42,338 bases of DNA from Phenylobacterium sp. (GCF_030646615.1 NZ_JAUSLG010000050.1:1-42338), one strand, 5' to 3'. Positions 31,931 to 40,717 are shown, numbered from the stretch's first letter. Notes: generated by a model not told the origin, from the sequence alone. Program-made: numbers and translations.

Positions 31931-34183
31931 TCAGAAGCGCGCCCGAACCCCGGCCATCACCAGACGCGGCGCCCCTGGCCGGGCGCCAGCGGGCGAGAAC
32001 GACACGTTGTAGGTCTCATCGGCCAGGTTCTGGACCGTGCCGAACAGAGCGAAGTTTGGCGTCAGGTCGTATTGCGCCGCCAGATCAATCACCAGGCGCT
32101 CATCGATCTTTTCGCCGGGCAGAATCGGCCCCGATCCCGCCGTCTCGCGGGCTTCGGCCACCCAGTTGAATCCGCTGGTAAGTTTCAGTCGCGCAAGCTC
32201 AAGGCCAATCGTGAGGTTGATCTGTTGCTCCGGCAGATAGGGCAGTTCGTCACCCGCGACCACCGCCCCCCAGGGTCCATAGGCGCTGGCGAAGCTCGAC
32301 TTGAACTCTGCGTCGGTCAGCGTGTAGGCCAGCGAAACCGGCACGGCGAAGCCACGGGTCGCCAGGTCGCCGAAGCGGTTCGAGGCGGTGACCTCCAGGC
32401 CGCGCACCTCCACGGCCCCGCCATCGAACTGGTCGCCGATATTGCATCCCCCGCCCGTGGAGGCCGTGCAGGTTCCGAACAGGTTGTCGTAGTCGTTCAG
32501 GAAGGCGATGGCCTCGGCCTGCCAGCCGCCGCGGGTCCAGCGCGCGCCCGCTTCATAGGACCAGCTTGTCTCGGCCTCGGCGGTGGAGCCTGGACCCGGA
32601 TTGGCGAAGCCCCGGTGCGCGCCGGCCAGCAGCAGGACCTCGGGATTGACCCGCCACGTGGCCGACACGCCGGGAATCCACACGTCCACGTCCGAGTGGA
32701 TGACGCCCGTCGGCGCCGTACGCGCCGGATCGGTCAGGGACCAGTTGGTGCGTTTCAGGCGGATCGTCTCATAGCGCAGGCCAGGGGTCAGGGTGACCGC
32801 CCCGATGCTCATCTCATCGCGCAGGAAGAAGGACCAGGCCCGGGCCTCGCCCAGGCGGTTCTCCTGGCTGCCGGGCGCGCCGGCCGAGGCCAGCACCATG
32901 ACCCCGTCGACCATGGTGTAGCGGTCATCCTGCTGGAAGCGATCTTCCTCGTCACGATGGTGGCGAACCGAGAACTCCAGCCCGTGATCGATGGCGCCGG
33001 TGTCGAAATCGACCGCCACAACGGTCTGAAGCCCGGTGGCTGAATAGAGGCGGTTGTTGTTGCGCACCCGCAGGGCGCCCGCGCGACCGGTGACCCCGGG
33101 GGCGCCCACCAGATCGGCCATCTGCACTGCATTTGCGGTCGGATCTGCGACCACGGCGCCGATGCCCACCCAGCCGGTGTTGGCGGTATTGCGTACGTCA
33201 TTGAGCTTGTACCAGGCCCGCGCCGTCTCATGGTGATAGGCGAGCGTCGTCAGGCTGACATTGGGCGAAATCTGGAAGCGGTGCGTGAGCTGCCAGGTCT
33301 CGTGACCGACCTTCATCACGTCGGCCCCGCTGCCGTTATAGCGACGGTAGGGACTGGCGTTGAAGTCGGCCAGGGTCAGGCCGAGATAGGTCTCATCACT
33401 GGTCTCGTCGTAGCGCTGGTACTTGGCCTCCCACTGGTGGCGGCCATCGTCGGAGCGCAGGCCGATCTTCACCAGGCCATCGGTGATCTCGAAGCCCGTG
33501 TCGCCACCGTTATCGATAGTCTTGAAGCCGTCTGAAGCCTCATAGAGCCCTTCGACCAGACCACCGATCTCCCAGCCGCCGCCCAGCCCCGCCCAGCCGC
33601 CGACTGAACCCAGGGCGCGACGTCCGCCGTAGTCGCCGCCCAGGATGTCGAGCCGCCCCGACAGCCGCCCCGCTTCCACATCCGGGATCGGGGTGGAGAA
33701 CAGGTTGAGGGCGCCGCCGACGGTGAGCGGCCCGTACTTGATCGCCGCCGGGCCCTTGCTGACCTCCACGGCGGCGATGCGGGTCATACGCGGAAAATAA
33801 TAGGCCGCCGGCGCCGCATAGGGGGCCGGCGCAATCAACACCCCATCCTCCATCACGGTGATGCGGCTGTTGCGATCAGACCCGGAGCCGCGGATGCCGA
33901 TGTTGGGCCTCAGGCCGAAACCTTCCTCTTCCTGCAGATAGACCCCCGGGGCCTGGCGCAGGATGCGGTTCACATCGCTATAGGCGAAGGTGGAAAGCGT
34001 CTCGGCGTCGAGCACCTGCACCGATCCCCCGAGGTCGCGGGAATCGGTGGTCGAGCCCGTCACCAGGACGGCGTCCAGCAGGGGCGCGGGCCCATCGTCC
34101 AGGGTCGCCGCCCACGCTGGTGACGTGGCCATCGCCGAAACGGCGACGCCGCAAAGAAGCGCAGTCAGACGATGTACAGGCAT
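31931..34183 (-). CDS. TonB-dependent outer-membrane receptor
   Basis: 750-residue beta-barrel. Signal peptide about 1-25 (SPAWA). The plug domain has LDAVLVTGSTTDSRDLGGSVQVLDAETL, then QAPGVYLQEEEGFGLRPNIGIRGSGSDR, VMEDGVLIAPAPYAAPAAYYFP and VEVSKGPAAIKYGPLTVGGALNLFS, the pattern of FecA-like receptors. The barrel ends LVMAGVRARF with the expected terminal Phe. Energy comes from TonB-ExbBD across the outer membrane. The ligand is not clear; its place beside sulfatases suggests an organic substrate of this locus rather than iron. It lies 124 bases downstream of the NylB-like hydrolase gene in the same orientation, and may share its transcript. Confidence 0.92.
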   Translation of the reverse strand: MPVHRLTALLCGVAVSAMATSPAWAATLDDGPAPLLDAVLVTGSTTDSRDLGGSVQVLDAETLSTFAYSDVNRILRQAPGVYLQEEEGFGLRPNIGIRGSGSDRNSRITVMEDGVLIAPAPYAAPAAYYFPRMTRIAAVEVSKGPAAIKYGPLTVGGALNLFSTPIPDVEAGRLSGRLDILGGDYGGRRALGSVGGWAGLGGGWEIGGLVEGLYEASDGFKTIDNGGDTGFEITDGLVKIGLRSDDGRHQWEAKYQRYDETSDETYLGLTLADFNASPYRRYNGSGADVMKVGHETWQLTHRFQISPNVSLTTLAYHHETARAWYKLNDVRNTANTGWVGIGAVVADPTANAVQMADLVGAPGVTGRAGALRVRNNNRLYSATGLQTVVAVDFDTGAIDHGLEFSVRHHRDEEDRFQQDDRYTMVDGVMVLASAGAPGSQENRLGEARAWSFFLRDEMSIGAVTLTPGLRYETIRLKRTNWSLTDPARTAPTGVIHSDVDVWIPGVSATWRVNPEVLLLAGAHRGFANPGPGSTAEAETSWSYEAGARWTRGGWQAEAIAFLNDYDNLFGTCTASTGGGCNIGDQFDGGAVEVRGLEVTASNRFGDLATRGFAVPVSLAYTLTDAEFKSSFASAYGPWGAVVAGDELPYLPEQQINLTIGLELARLKLTSGFNWVAEARETAGSGPILPGEKIDERLVIDLAAQYDLTPNFALFGTVQNLADETYNVSFSPAGARPGAPRLVMAGVRARF

Positions 34184-34280
34184 GGACTCCCCCGGCGGAT
34201 AAGAACGCGTCGCATTCGCCTAACCGCCGGGAGGGGTTATTGCAAGTCAATCGCACGACAACGGTCTGTGAGTTGCAGGG

Positions 34281-34304
34281 GATCAGGCGGCCGCCTGCCT
34301 GATC
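34281..34304. repeat. Perfect inverted repeat between hydrolase and receptor genes
   Basis: GATCAGGC (34281-34288) and GCCTGATC (34297-34304) with an 8-base loop, just beyond the hydrolase stop at 34308. No U-tract follows on the minus strand, so it may attenuate or stabilise a processed transcript rather than terminate. Confidence 0.4.
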
Positions 34305-34307
34305 GGC

Positions 34308-35501
34308 CTATTCCTTCGCCGCGGCGTGAACCGCGTCCAGGAAGGCCGAGCGGGCGGCCGACAGGTCGGCCCCCGTGGCCCGGGGCCAGGCGGAGTTGAT
34401 GACGATCACCAGGCCGTCGTCGCGATAGGTGGTGATGGACTGGCCGAAGATGCCCGAGGCCTGATAGGCGCCGCTCGGGTTCATCCACCAGAAGTAGCCA
34501 TAGCCGGCCGCGCCATTGTCGATCTGGCGCGTGGTCGCCGCCTCCACCCAGCCGGCCGGCAGCACCGCCCGGTCGCCGGCCATGCCGCCCTCCAGCACGA
34601 ACTGGCCCACCCGGCCATAGTCGCGGAGCGTCATCGAGATGCAGCAGCCGCCCCGCTCCTGGCCCGTGGGGTCGACCATCCAGATGGCGTCGCGCTCCAT
34701 GCCATAGGGCTTCCAGATCTTCTCAGAGGCGTAGGCGGCCAGGCTCTGGCCCGTCGCATTGGACACCAGCAGGCCCACCAGGTCGGTCTCACCGGTATTG
34801 TAGTTGAACACCGCGCCCGGCGGATTGGCGCGGGGCAGGCGGCGCATATAGCTGACCATGGCGTTCATCCCGGGCTCGCCCGGGGCCACGCCGGCATTGG
34901 CCACGTCCGACTTGGGATCGGTATAGTCCTCGTTCCACGTCACGCCCGAGCTCATCATCAGCAGCTGGCGCACGGTCACCCCGTCATAGGCCGAGCCCGC
35001 CAGTTCGGGGATGTAGTCGGTGACGGGGGCGTTCAGGCCGGCGATCTTGCCGTCCTGGATGGCCGCCCCCACCAGGGTCGAGGTCACCGACTTGGCCACC
35101 GAGAACGAGGTCCAGCGATCGGCCGGCTGGCGGCCCATCCCATAGCGCTCCAGCAGGATCTGCCCGTCCTTCAGCACCAGGACGCCGGAGACGTTGAAGG
35201 CCTCCATGTAGGACGCAACCGTCCAGTCCTGGCCGTCGTGGGTGAAGGTGGGATCGATCTGGCGATCGGCCATGACCAGGGGTCGGACGGCCTCGCCGCG
35301 TTCGATGGTGTTGACCTGAAAGACGTCCTCGATGGCCCGGTAGCCGCGGCTCTGCAGCTCCGGCGACCACATGAGGAAGTTGGGCGTGGCCGGGTCCAGC
35401 GGGACCTGGGCGTGGGCCGGGGCCAGCGCCGGCGCTGCGACGAGACCTGCGGCGGCTACGGCGCCGGCGAGGACGGTTTTGCGGATCAGGTGGTGACTCA
35501 T
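34308..35501 (-). CDS. Exported serine hydrolase of the beta-lactamase/NylB family
   Basis: 397-residue periplasmic enzyme. A signal peptide (KTVLAGAVAAAGLVAAPALA, ending AHAQ) is followed by a penicillin-binding-like fold. SFSVAKSVTS carries the Ser-x-x-Lys nucleophile, VFNYNTGETDLVG the Tyr region, and WKPYGMERDAIWMVDPTGQERGGCCISMTLRDYGRVGQF the segment typical of 6-aminohexanoate-dimer hydrolase (NylB) and EstB-like esterases. The true substrate is likely an ester or amide and is not a beta-lactam by default. The start at ATG 35501 precedes the signal peptide; the longer frame to 35615 has none. Same strand as the TonB receptor. Confidence 0.85.
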   Translation of the reverse strand: MSHHLIRKTVLAGAVAAAGLVAAPALAPAHAQVPLDPATPNFLMWSPELQSRGYRAIEDVFQVNTIERGEAVRPLVMADRQIDPTFTHDGQDWTVASYMEAFNVSGVLVLKDGQILLERYGMGRQPADRWTSFSVAKSVTSTLVGAAIQDGKIAGLNAPVTDYIPELAGSAYDGVTVRQLLMMSSGVTWNEDYTDPKSDVANAGVAPGEPGMNAMVSYMRRLPRANPPGAVFNYNTGETDLVGLLVSNATGQSLAAYASEKIWKPYGMERDAIWMVDPTGQERGGCCISMTLRDYGRVGQFVLEGGMAGDRAVLPAGWVEAATTRQIDNGAAGYGYFWWMNPSGAYQASGIFGQSITTYRDDGLVIVINSAWPRATGADLSAARSAFLDAVHAAAKE

Positions 35502-35674
35502 GGAACGTTTCCCGATGTTGTTTTGTGGCCAAGCTAGCCCATTCCGCGGCCGCCGCCAGGGACCTGCACGCATGACGTTGCGGCAGCTGTTCAGGCCGCT
35601 GGCGAGGGATCGCAAAGCGATGCTATCCCAGTCGCCAATCAGAATTCCGATCAGGCCATTGGGGAAGAACCGTC

Positions 35675-36691
35675 ATGGGCAATAAGCGACTGGGCCGCAG
35701 CGCCATCGTGGTCTCCGACATCTGCATGGGCACCATGACCTTTGGCGGCCAGGCCGACGAGGCCATGGCCCACCGCATCCTGGACAGGTCCTTCGAGGCC
35801 GGGATCAACTTCTATGACACGGCCGAGAACTATCCCGTGCCCCCCAGCCCCGAATGGGCCGGCCGCACCGAGGAGATCTTCGGCCGCTGGCTGAAGACCA
35901 AGAACCGTGACGCCGTCATCGTCGCCACCAAGGTCTGCGGGCCGAGCCATGGCTGGATCAAGGGCTCCATGCGGGCCGGCATGACCGCGCTGGACCGCCA
36001 CAACATCACCCGCGCCATCGAGGGCAGCCTGATGCGCATGGATGTGGACTATGTGGACCTCTACCAGACCCACTGGCCCGACCACGGGGTCGGCTATGAG
36101 GAGACCCTGCGCACCCTCGACGACCTGATCCAGGCCGGCAAGGTGCGCGTCATCGGCTGCTCCAACGAAACCAGCTGGGGCCTGACCAAGTCGGTGGCGG
36201 TCGCCGAGCGCGAGGGCACGGTGCGCTATGAGACCATCCAGAACAATTTCAGCCTGAACAACCGCCGGTTCGAGGACGAGCTGGCCCAGGCCTGCCGGCA
36301 GGAGGGCGTCAGCCTGATCCCCTATTCGCCCCTGGCCGGCGGCGTGCTGTCAGGCAAGTACAAGGACGGCGCGCGGCCCGAGGGCGCGCGCTTCTCCAAC
36401 TATCTGGCCCTGGGCGGGCGCCAGGGCGCCATGGCCCAGCGCTTCGTCAACGACAAGACGATGGCCGCCACCGACCGCTTCGCCGCCATCGCGGCCGAGG
36501 CCGGCATGTCGCTGGTCACCCTGGCCACAGCCTGGAGCAAGCAGCACGACTTCGTCGCCTCCACCATCGTCGGCGCCACCCACGAAGACCAACTCCCCGA
36601 CATCCTGGCCGCCATGGACCTGACCCTCAGCGACGAGGTCATGAAGGCCATCGACAAGGTGTCGAAGGAGATTTTGTACCCGATGGGGTGA
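35675..36691 (+). CDS. Aldo/keto reductase
   Basis: 338-residue NADPH-dependent oxidoreductase with a TIM barrel. The catalytic tetrad is readable: Asp and Tyr in INFYDTAENYPVP, Lys in VIVATKVCG, and His in DLYQTHWPD. RVIGCSNETSWGL and the C-terminal phosphate-binding ASTIVGATHEDQLP complete the family pattern. It is closest in style to Tas-like reductases. ATG 35675 follows GGGGAAG. It lies 12 bases before the GNAT gene, so both may be one transcript. The substrate is unknown. Confidence 0.9.
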   Translation: MGNKRLGRSAIVVSDICMGTMTFGGQADEAMAHRILDRSFEAGINFYDTAENYPVPPSPEWAGRTEEIFGRWLKTKNRDAVIVATKVCGPSHGWIKGSMRAGMTALDRHNITRAIEGSLMRMDVDYVDLYQTHWPDHGVGYEETLRTLDDLIQAGKVRVIGCSNETSWGLTKSVAVAEREGTVRYETIQNNFSLNNRRFEDELAQACRQEGVSLIPYSPLAGGVLSGKYKDGARPEGARFSNYLALGGRQGAMAQRFVNDKTMAATDRFAAIAAEAGMSLVTLATAWSKQHDFVASTIVGATHEDQLPDILAAMDLTLSDEVMKAIDKVSKEILYPMG

Positions 36692-36703
36692 GGGGGCGTT
36701 GAG

Positions 36704-37405
36704 GTGAGCGAGGAACTGCGATCTGGCCTTCTCGAGGCGCGCATCGGCGCCCTCTATCGCACCGATAGCGATGGCCGCCTCCTCGCCACCAACGAATGGG
36801 ACAGCCGGCCGGCGCCCCGGTTTCACCTGATGCGAACCGCTGCAAGGCCGATCCTGCGGGGCCGCGCGGGCCTTCCGGCTGATCTCCTGCAGAGGCTCCA
36901 GGCCCTGTCTCTCAGGGAGCCGGCCGACCAGGCCTTCACCCGGCTTCCGGCCGAGCATGATCGATACCTGACGGTCTTGGCCGAGCACGCGCCGGTGGAG
37001 AAGATATGGGCGGGGCCGGCCTATGTGCTGCCGCCGGCGACGCCCGACCTGGACGTCGTCAACATCGATGAAGGCGCCCGCGAACGGCTTGCGGGCCGGT
37101 TCGACGACTGGCTCGAAGACGTCCCCCATCGGCGGCCCTTCGTGGCCGTGATCGCCGAGGGCGCCGCCGCAGCCATCTGCGCCAGCGTCCGCATCTCGCC
37201 CACGGTCCATTGCGCCGGGGTGGAGACCCATCCCGACTTCCGGCGGCGGGGCTATGCCCTGGCGGCCGTCGCGGGCTGGGCGCAAGCGGTGCGCGCCTGT
37301 GGCGCGACGCCCTTCTACAGCACCTCATGGGACAATCTGGCGTCCCAGCGGGTCGCCCAGCGCCTGGGCGGGCAGCTGGTGGGCGTGGACTTTCACGTCA
37401 CTTGA
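36704..37405 (+). CDS. GNAT-family N-acetyltransferase
   Basis: 233-residue protein. The N-terminal 110 residues are a divergent domain (LEARIGALYRTDSDGRLLATNEWD). The C-terminal GNAT core contains the acetyl-CoA loop VETHPDFRRRGYALAAVAGWAQAV, then FYSTSWDNLASQRVAQRLG. The start is GTG 36704 just after the aldo/keto reductase stop. The family transfers an acetyl group to an amine; the acceptor cannot be told. The two-part layout suggests a fused or duplicated GNAT. Confidence 0.8.
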   Translation: MSEELRSGLLEARIGALYRTDSDGRLLATNEWDSRPAPRFHLMRTAARPILRGRAGLPADLLQRLQALSLREPADQAFTRLPAEHDRYLTVLAEHAPVEKIWAGPAYVLPPATPDLDVVNIDEGARERLAGRFDDWLEDVPHRRPFVAVIAEGAAAAICASVRISPTVHCAGVETHPDFRRRGYALAAVAGWAQAVRACGATPFYSTSWDNLASQRVAQRLGGQLVGVDFHVT

Positions 37406-37445
37406 AGCCTGGGGCTCGGATCTGGGACCTGGAGCCGCCTCGGCC

Positions 37446-37916
37446 TCAGCCTCGGCGGAGCGCCTCGCCCCAAATCGCCAGATTGCAGGCGAACTGGCCG
37501 GGCTCCGTGGCCTCCACCCTGATGGCGATCGGCACCATGCAGGGACCGACATGCTCCGGCGTCGCGGTGTATTCGGTGGCCATGCCATCCAGGATCAGGG
37601 GGCGGATGATGTTCATGTCGGTGCGATACTTCATCTCCTCCACAAAGGGCGGAACATAGACGATGTTCTCCGGCACGCGGGGGCCGCCGAACTCTTCCGG
37701 CAGCAGCAGGAGCTCGACCAGCACGCCCTCCTCCACCAGGGCCTTGGCCTTCGCTGGCGAGTCCACATACGACCAGTCGGGGCCGACAGGGGCTCCCGGA
37801 CCGGGCTCGTAGCCAGCTTCGCGGAGAAGCTGGTCGGCGTCGAACGCCTCGGCGGCGCCACCCTCCGATGCGCCCCGGCCGAACCATCGGCGGAGCCGTT
37901 GAAACAGAGCATTCAC
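37446..37916 (-). CDS. Orphan hypothetical protein
   Basis: 156 residues from GTG 37916, chosen because AGGGGGA lies about ten bases upstream. A longer frame to 38165 would add a membrane helix but has no ribosome site. The product begins MNALFQRLRRWFGRG and has DQLLREAGYEPGPGAPVGPDW, EEGVLVELLLLPEEFGGP, NIVYVPPFVEEMKYRTDMN and a C-terminal GQFACNLAIWGEALRRG. Acidic, soluble, no signal. I do not recognise a family. It flanks a toxin-immunity pair and is in the opposite orientation, so an immunity role is possible but unsupported. Confidence 0.65.
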   Translation of the reverse strand: MNALFQRLRRWFGRGASEGGAAEAFDADQLLREAGYEPGPGAPVGPDWSYVDSPAKAKALVEEGVLVELLLLPEEFGGPRVPENIVYVPPFVEEMKYRTDMNIIRPLILDGMATEYTATPEHVGPCMVPIAIRVEATEPGQFACNLAIWGEALRRG

Positions 37917-38123
37917 GGCTAGTTCCCCCTCTGCCGCCGGATTGTGGGCGGCGCCTTGCGCGCACGAGCGCGCTGCCTTGCCCACTATCGTCGAGACACT
38001 CGCAAAGGCCAGCCCGACAACCAGGACGGCTACGCAGGCAGGCGAGAATGTTCCTACTTTGTTCTTTCCGAAAATCAATACCCGTGAGAATATCGGGGCG
38101 TCAACCCATGCAAGGACGGTGCG

Positions 38124-39068
38124 ATGAAACAGAGGGCTGGAGGCATCTCCAATTCGAGATACCAATTAGGCTCGCCGCTGATGAGCACGAATGATTACTC
38201 GTTTGTCCAACCCGGAATACAAAATTCAAGCGCCTATCTGATCTACCCCTCGCCTCTGGACTACATACGCCAACTCTTAAAACGTCCAAGCCCACCCTCA
38301 ATACCGACAATTGAAATAGGCGATGCACTATTCTATGCGGTAGATACTGGATATTCAACAGCATTGGTTCCACTGCAGGAGGTTCGCCCGTGGTCACCGT
38401 CAGATGATGCGCGGCGAAGACGGGATGCAGAGCGGTTCACAACGCAGACCCATGCGACGATCGGCTCGGGGCTCTATGGCGTGGCTAAATTGCTGGGCGC
38501 AAGCGACGGACTTGCAGATTCTGTTCTCGGCATTGGGTCGATCGCAGACATCGCGCTGGGGTCCGCGCGATTCGGAGGCGTAGTTCGGACGCCGCGCGCG
38601 CCGCCGCGGCGCGTCGCCTCTCCCACCCAGCAGCAGCCCGCTGTTCGGTTCGGGCTCCCGAAAGCGAGCGGCCAGGCGACACGCACCAACAGCACGGTGA
38701 CAAGCAAGCAAGTGGGTGCCGGCTCGGAGGCTGCGAGGTCAATCAAGCCGCCAGGCTGGCAAAAACCACTGCCAGACAAGCCGAGACATGATCAGGAAAG
38801 AGGCCATCTACTCGCGAATGTTCTAGGCGGCACCGGAAAGGACCCTCGAAATCTCGTCACAATTCCGAAGAAAACAAACCGATATATGTGGGAGTTTGAA
38901 AAGATTGTCCGCGATCGGGCCAAATTAGGTGAAGTCGTCAAATATCATGTTCAGCCGCTTTACGATGGTCCAGGTCAATCCCCCTCAATAATTCTGATGA
39001 CGGCAACTGGCTCGCGGGGGCTGCAAATGAGCCGAGTCATCGTTGTAAAGAAGCCGAACCAGCCATGA
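38124..39068 (+). CDS. Nuclease toxin with Endonuclea_NS_2-type C-terminal domain
   Basis: 314-residue protein in a visibly AT-richer stretch with codons (AAA, ATA, TTA) unlike its neighbours. Residues 110-155 are a Gly-rich hydrophobic segment (TIGSGLYGVAKLLGASDGLADSV, split here as IGSGLYGVAKLLG and SVLGIGSIADIALG). A disordered linker leads to the nuclease end: HDQERGHLLANVLGG with catalytic His, then RNLVTIPKKTNRYMWEFE (Asn) and YHVQPLYDGPGQSPSIILM. This resembles the DNA/RNA non-specific endonuclease family found in polymorphic toxins. No PAAR, VgrG, Rhs or WXG domain is visible, so the delivery route is unknown. Overlaps the SUKH immunity gene by four bases (ATGA). Confidence 0.75.
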   Translation: MKQRAGGISNSRYQLGSPLMSTNDYSFVQPGIQNSSAYLIYPSPLDYIRQLLKRPSPPSIPTIEIGDALFYAVDTGYSTALVPLQEVRPWSPSDDARRRRDAERFTTQTHATIGSGLYGVAKLLGASDGLADSVLGIGSIADIALGSARFGGVVRTPRAPPRRVASPTQQQPAVRFGLPKASGQATRTNSTVTSKQVGAGSEAARSIKPPGWQKPLPDKPRHDQERGHLLANVLGGTGKDPRNLVTIPKKTNRYMWEFEKIVRDRAKLGEVVKYHVQPLYDGPGQSPSIILMTATGSRGLQMSRVIVVKKPNQP

Positions 39069-39691
39069 CCATCGAGGCGCTCATCAAGGCGATCCCGCCG
39101 CCGGTTGTGGCCTCGGCGCCGTTTGAGGGGCCTTGGGAGCCCTTGGAGCATCAGCTCGGGACCGCCCTGCCGGAGGACTACAAGGCCCTGGTCCGGCGCT
39201 ATGGGCATGGGACCTTTTTCGACGTCCTGCATATCCACATCCCCAGAAGCCGGGTCTCGCACATCCGTTTCGAAACCAGCATCCGGGAGATCTGCGAGCC
39301 CCTGCGCGGAGCCGACGAGCTGCCCTATCCCCTGTGGCCGCAGGCCGGCGGGCTGCTGCCGGTGGGACGGTCGGAGTTCGGCGACACCGTCTTCTGGATC
39401 GTGGACGGCCCGCCGTCGACCTGGCGCATCTTCCTGTGCGATCGCGATGTCGTGGATATGGAGACCCTGGACTGCGACCTGACGGGCTTTCTCGCCGGCC
39501 TCGCCACCCGTCACATCCAGCCCAAGGCCTTCCTGCGCCTGACGCCCGAAGACACCCTGTTCGACCCGTGGCTCAGCCTTGGGGCGCCCCAGGCGGAGGC
39601 GGCGCAGGGCTGGACGCGGTCTGGCGGCTATGGACCGACCAGGCTCCGGTCTCTCACCCTGACGGCGCAGCTCAAGCCGCCGAAGCCGTGA
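39065..39691 (+). CDS. SMI1/KNR4 (SUKH) family immunity protein
   Basis: 208-residue cytoplasmic protein with the SUKH pattern: PFEGPWEPLEHQLGTALPEDYKALVRRYGHGTFFD, then GLLPVGRSEFGDTVFWIVDG and TWRIFLCDRD. SUKH proteins neutralise many nuclease toxins by binding. The ATG overlaps the toxin TGA, the usual toxin-immunity arrangement. Its GC-rich, host-like codon use contrasts with the toxin's AT-rich composition, so the two halves may have separate histories. The exact partner is inferred from adjacency. Confidence 0.82.
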   Translation: MTIEALIKAIPPPVVASAPFEGPWEPLEHQLGTALPEDYKALVRRYGHGTFFDVLHIHIPRSRVSHIRFETSIREICEPLRGADELPYPLWPQAGGLLPVGRSEFGDTVFWIVDGPPSTWRIFLCDRDVVDMETLDCDLTGFLAGLATRHIQPKAFLRLTPEDTLFDPWLSLGAPQAEAAQGWTRSGGYGPTRLRSLTLTAQLKPPKP

Positions 39692-39784
39692 GGACCTCCC
39701 AGCTTCCCTGACATCGAAGGCGCCTCAGGCAACTGAGGGGCGGGGCAGCCGTTCTACAAGCTGAGCCTTTCCTAGGAGCGCCCG

Positions 39785-40672
39785 ATGACCTCGATCCGGA
39801 CCCTGTCCGCCGCCACCCTCGCCCTGTCCTTGACGGTGGCGCCCGCGGCGCTGGCGCAAAGCAGCTCCCAGGGCTCGACTGAGCAGCAGGAGCGCATCGG
39901 CGCCATCCTGGGGGCCCTGTTCGGGGACCGCATCGGCGTGACCACCTCGGTCGAGTCCCAATGGGCCGCAGGCCTCACCCCGCTGCGGACGCAGCAGAGC
40001 CAGTTCGACAGCCGCGTGGACGCCGACATCCGCGCCCGCGCCCTGGACCAGGCCACGGGCCTGCGCCTGAAGCGTGACTACGCCGCCCTGGTGGAGCTCG
40101 AGACCCGCTACGGCGCCGACCGCCGCTTCACGGACCAGGAGCGCGCTGAACTCACCCAGCGCTATGGCGCCCTCACCCAGGTCCTGGCCGATGGTCAGTA
40201 CTCTGATGGCGGATACAACACGGCCATGGTGGCGGACGGCCGCGCGGCGTTCGACCGCCGGCTGGACGCCGCCGTCGCTGCGCGGCGCCTGCCCCGCACC
40301 GAGGGGACCCGACTGAAGTCCGACTATGCCCAGTTGGTCCAGATCGAGCAGGGCTATCTGCGCGATGGCCAGCTCACGGCCAACGAGAGGGCCGACCTGG
40401 AGGCCCGCCTTGACCAGCTGGACGCCCGCGTCGGCGATGTCGCCTATGGGAATGGCGCCGTTCAGACGCCGCGCGCGCGCCTCGACAACGTCCTTCGCGC
40501 CCTGCCCAGCTCCGGCTTGTCGGCCAGCGCCCAGGCCCAGCTCCGGATCGAGCATGAAGACCTGAACCGCCTCGCCGCGGCCTATGAGCGGGTAAGCCCG
40601 ACGGCGGAGGAACGCGCCTATCTGGACCGGCGGATCGGCCAGCTGGAAACCACCGCCCGCGTCCGGCGCTAA
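39785..40672 (+). CDS. Secreted triple-repeat helical protein
   Basis: 295 residues with a signal peptide (LSAATLALSLTVAPAALAQ, cleavage after ALA). The mature part has three repeats of roughly 65 residues: QFDSRVDADIRARAL to LTQVLAD, AFDRRLDAAVAARRL to LDARVGD, and RLDNVLRALPSSGL to LETTARV. Each has LK-DY-LV-IE-Y and ER--L--R motifs, helix-rich and probably coiled-coil-like. No enzyme motif is visible. The ATG has AGGAG upstream. The family is not recognised; a periplasmic structural role is a guess. Confidence 0.7.
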   Translation: MTSIRTLSAATLALSLTVAPAALAQSSSQGSTEQQERIGAILGALFGDRIGVTTSVESQWAAGLTPLRTQQSQFDSRVDADIRARALDQATGLRLKRDYAALVELETRYGADRRFTDQERAELTQRYGALTQVLADGQYSDGGYNTAMVADGRAAFDRRLDAAVAARRLPRTEGTRLKSDYAQLVQIEQGYLRDGQLTANERADLEARLDQLDARVGDVAYGNGAVQTPRARLDNVLRALPSSGLSASAQAQLRIEHEDLNRLAAAYERVSPTAEERAYLDRRIGQLETTARVRR

Positions 40673-40717
40673 ACCGCAAGGGGTTCGCTGAGCCCCGTAG
40701 ACGGACCCGGTCCCATG

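Noticed and set aside
34230..34262. Possible fifth locus operator upstream of the TonB receptor
   Set aside because: The sequence around TTGCAAGTCAAT has one similar half-site but the second half fails the TGGCA-N7-TGCCA pattern in either orientation.
37917..38165. N-terminal extension with a membrane helix on the orphan gene
   Set aside because: No ribosome-binding site at the upstream ATG; the GTG at 37916 has a good one. Composition near the toxin makes long open frames unreliable.
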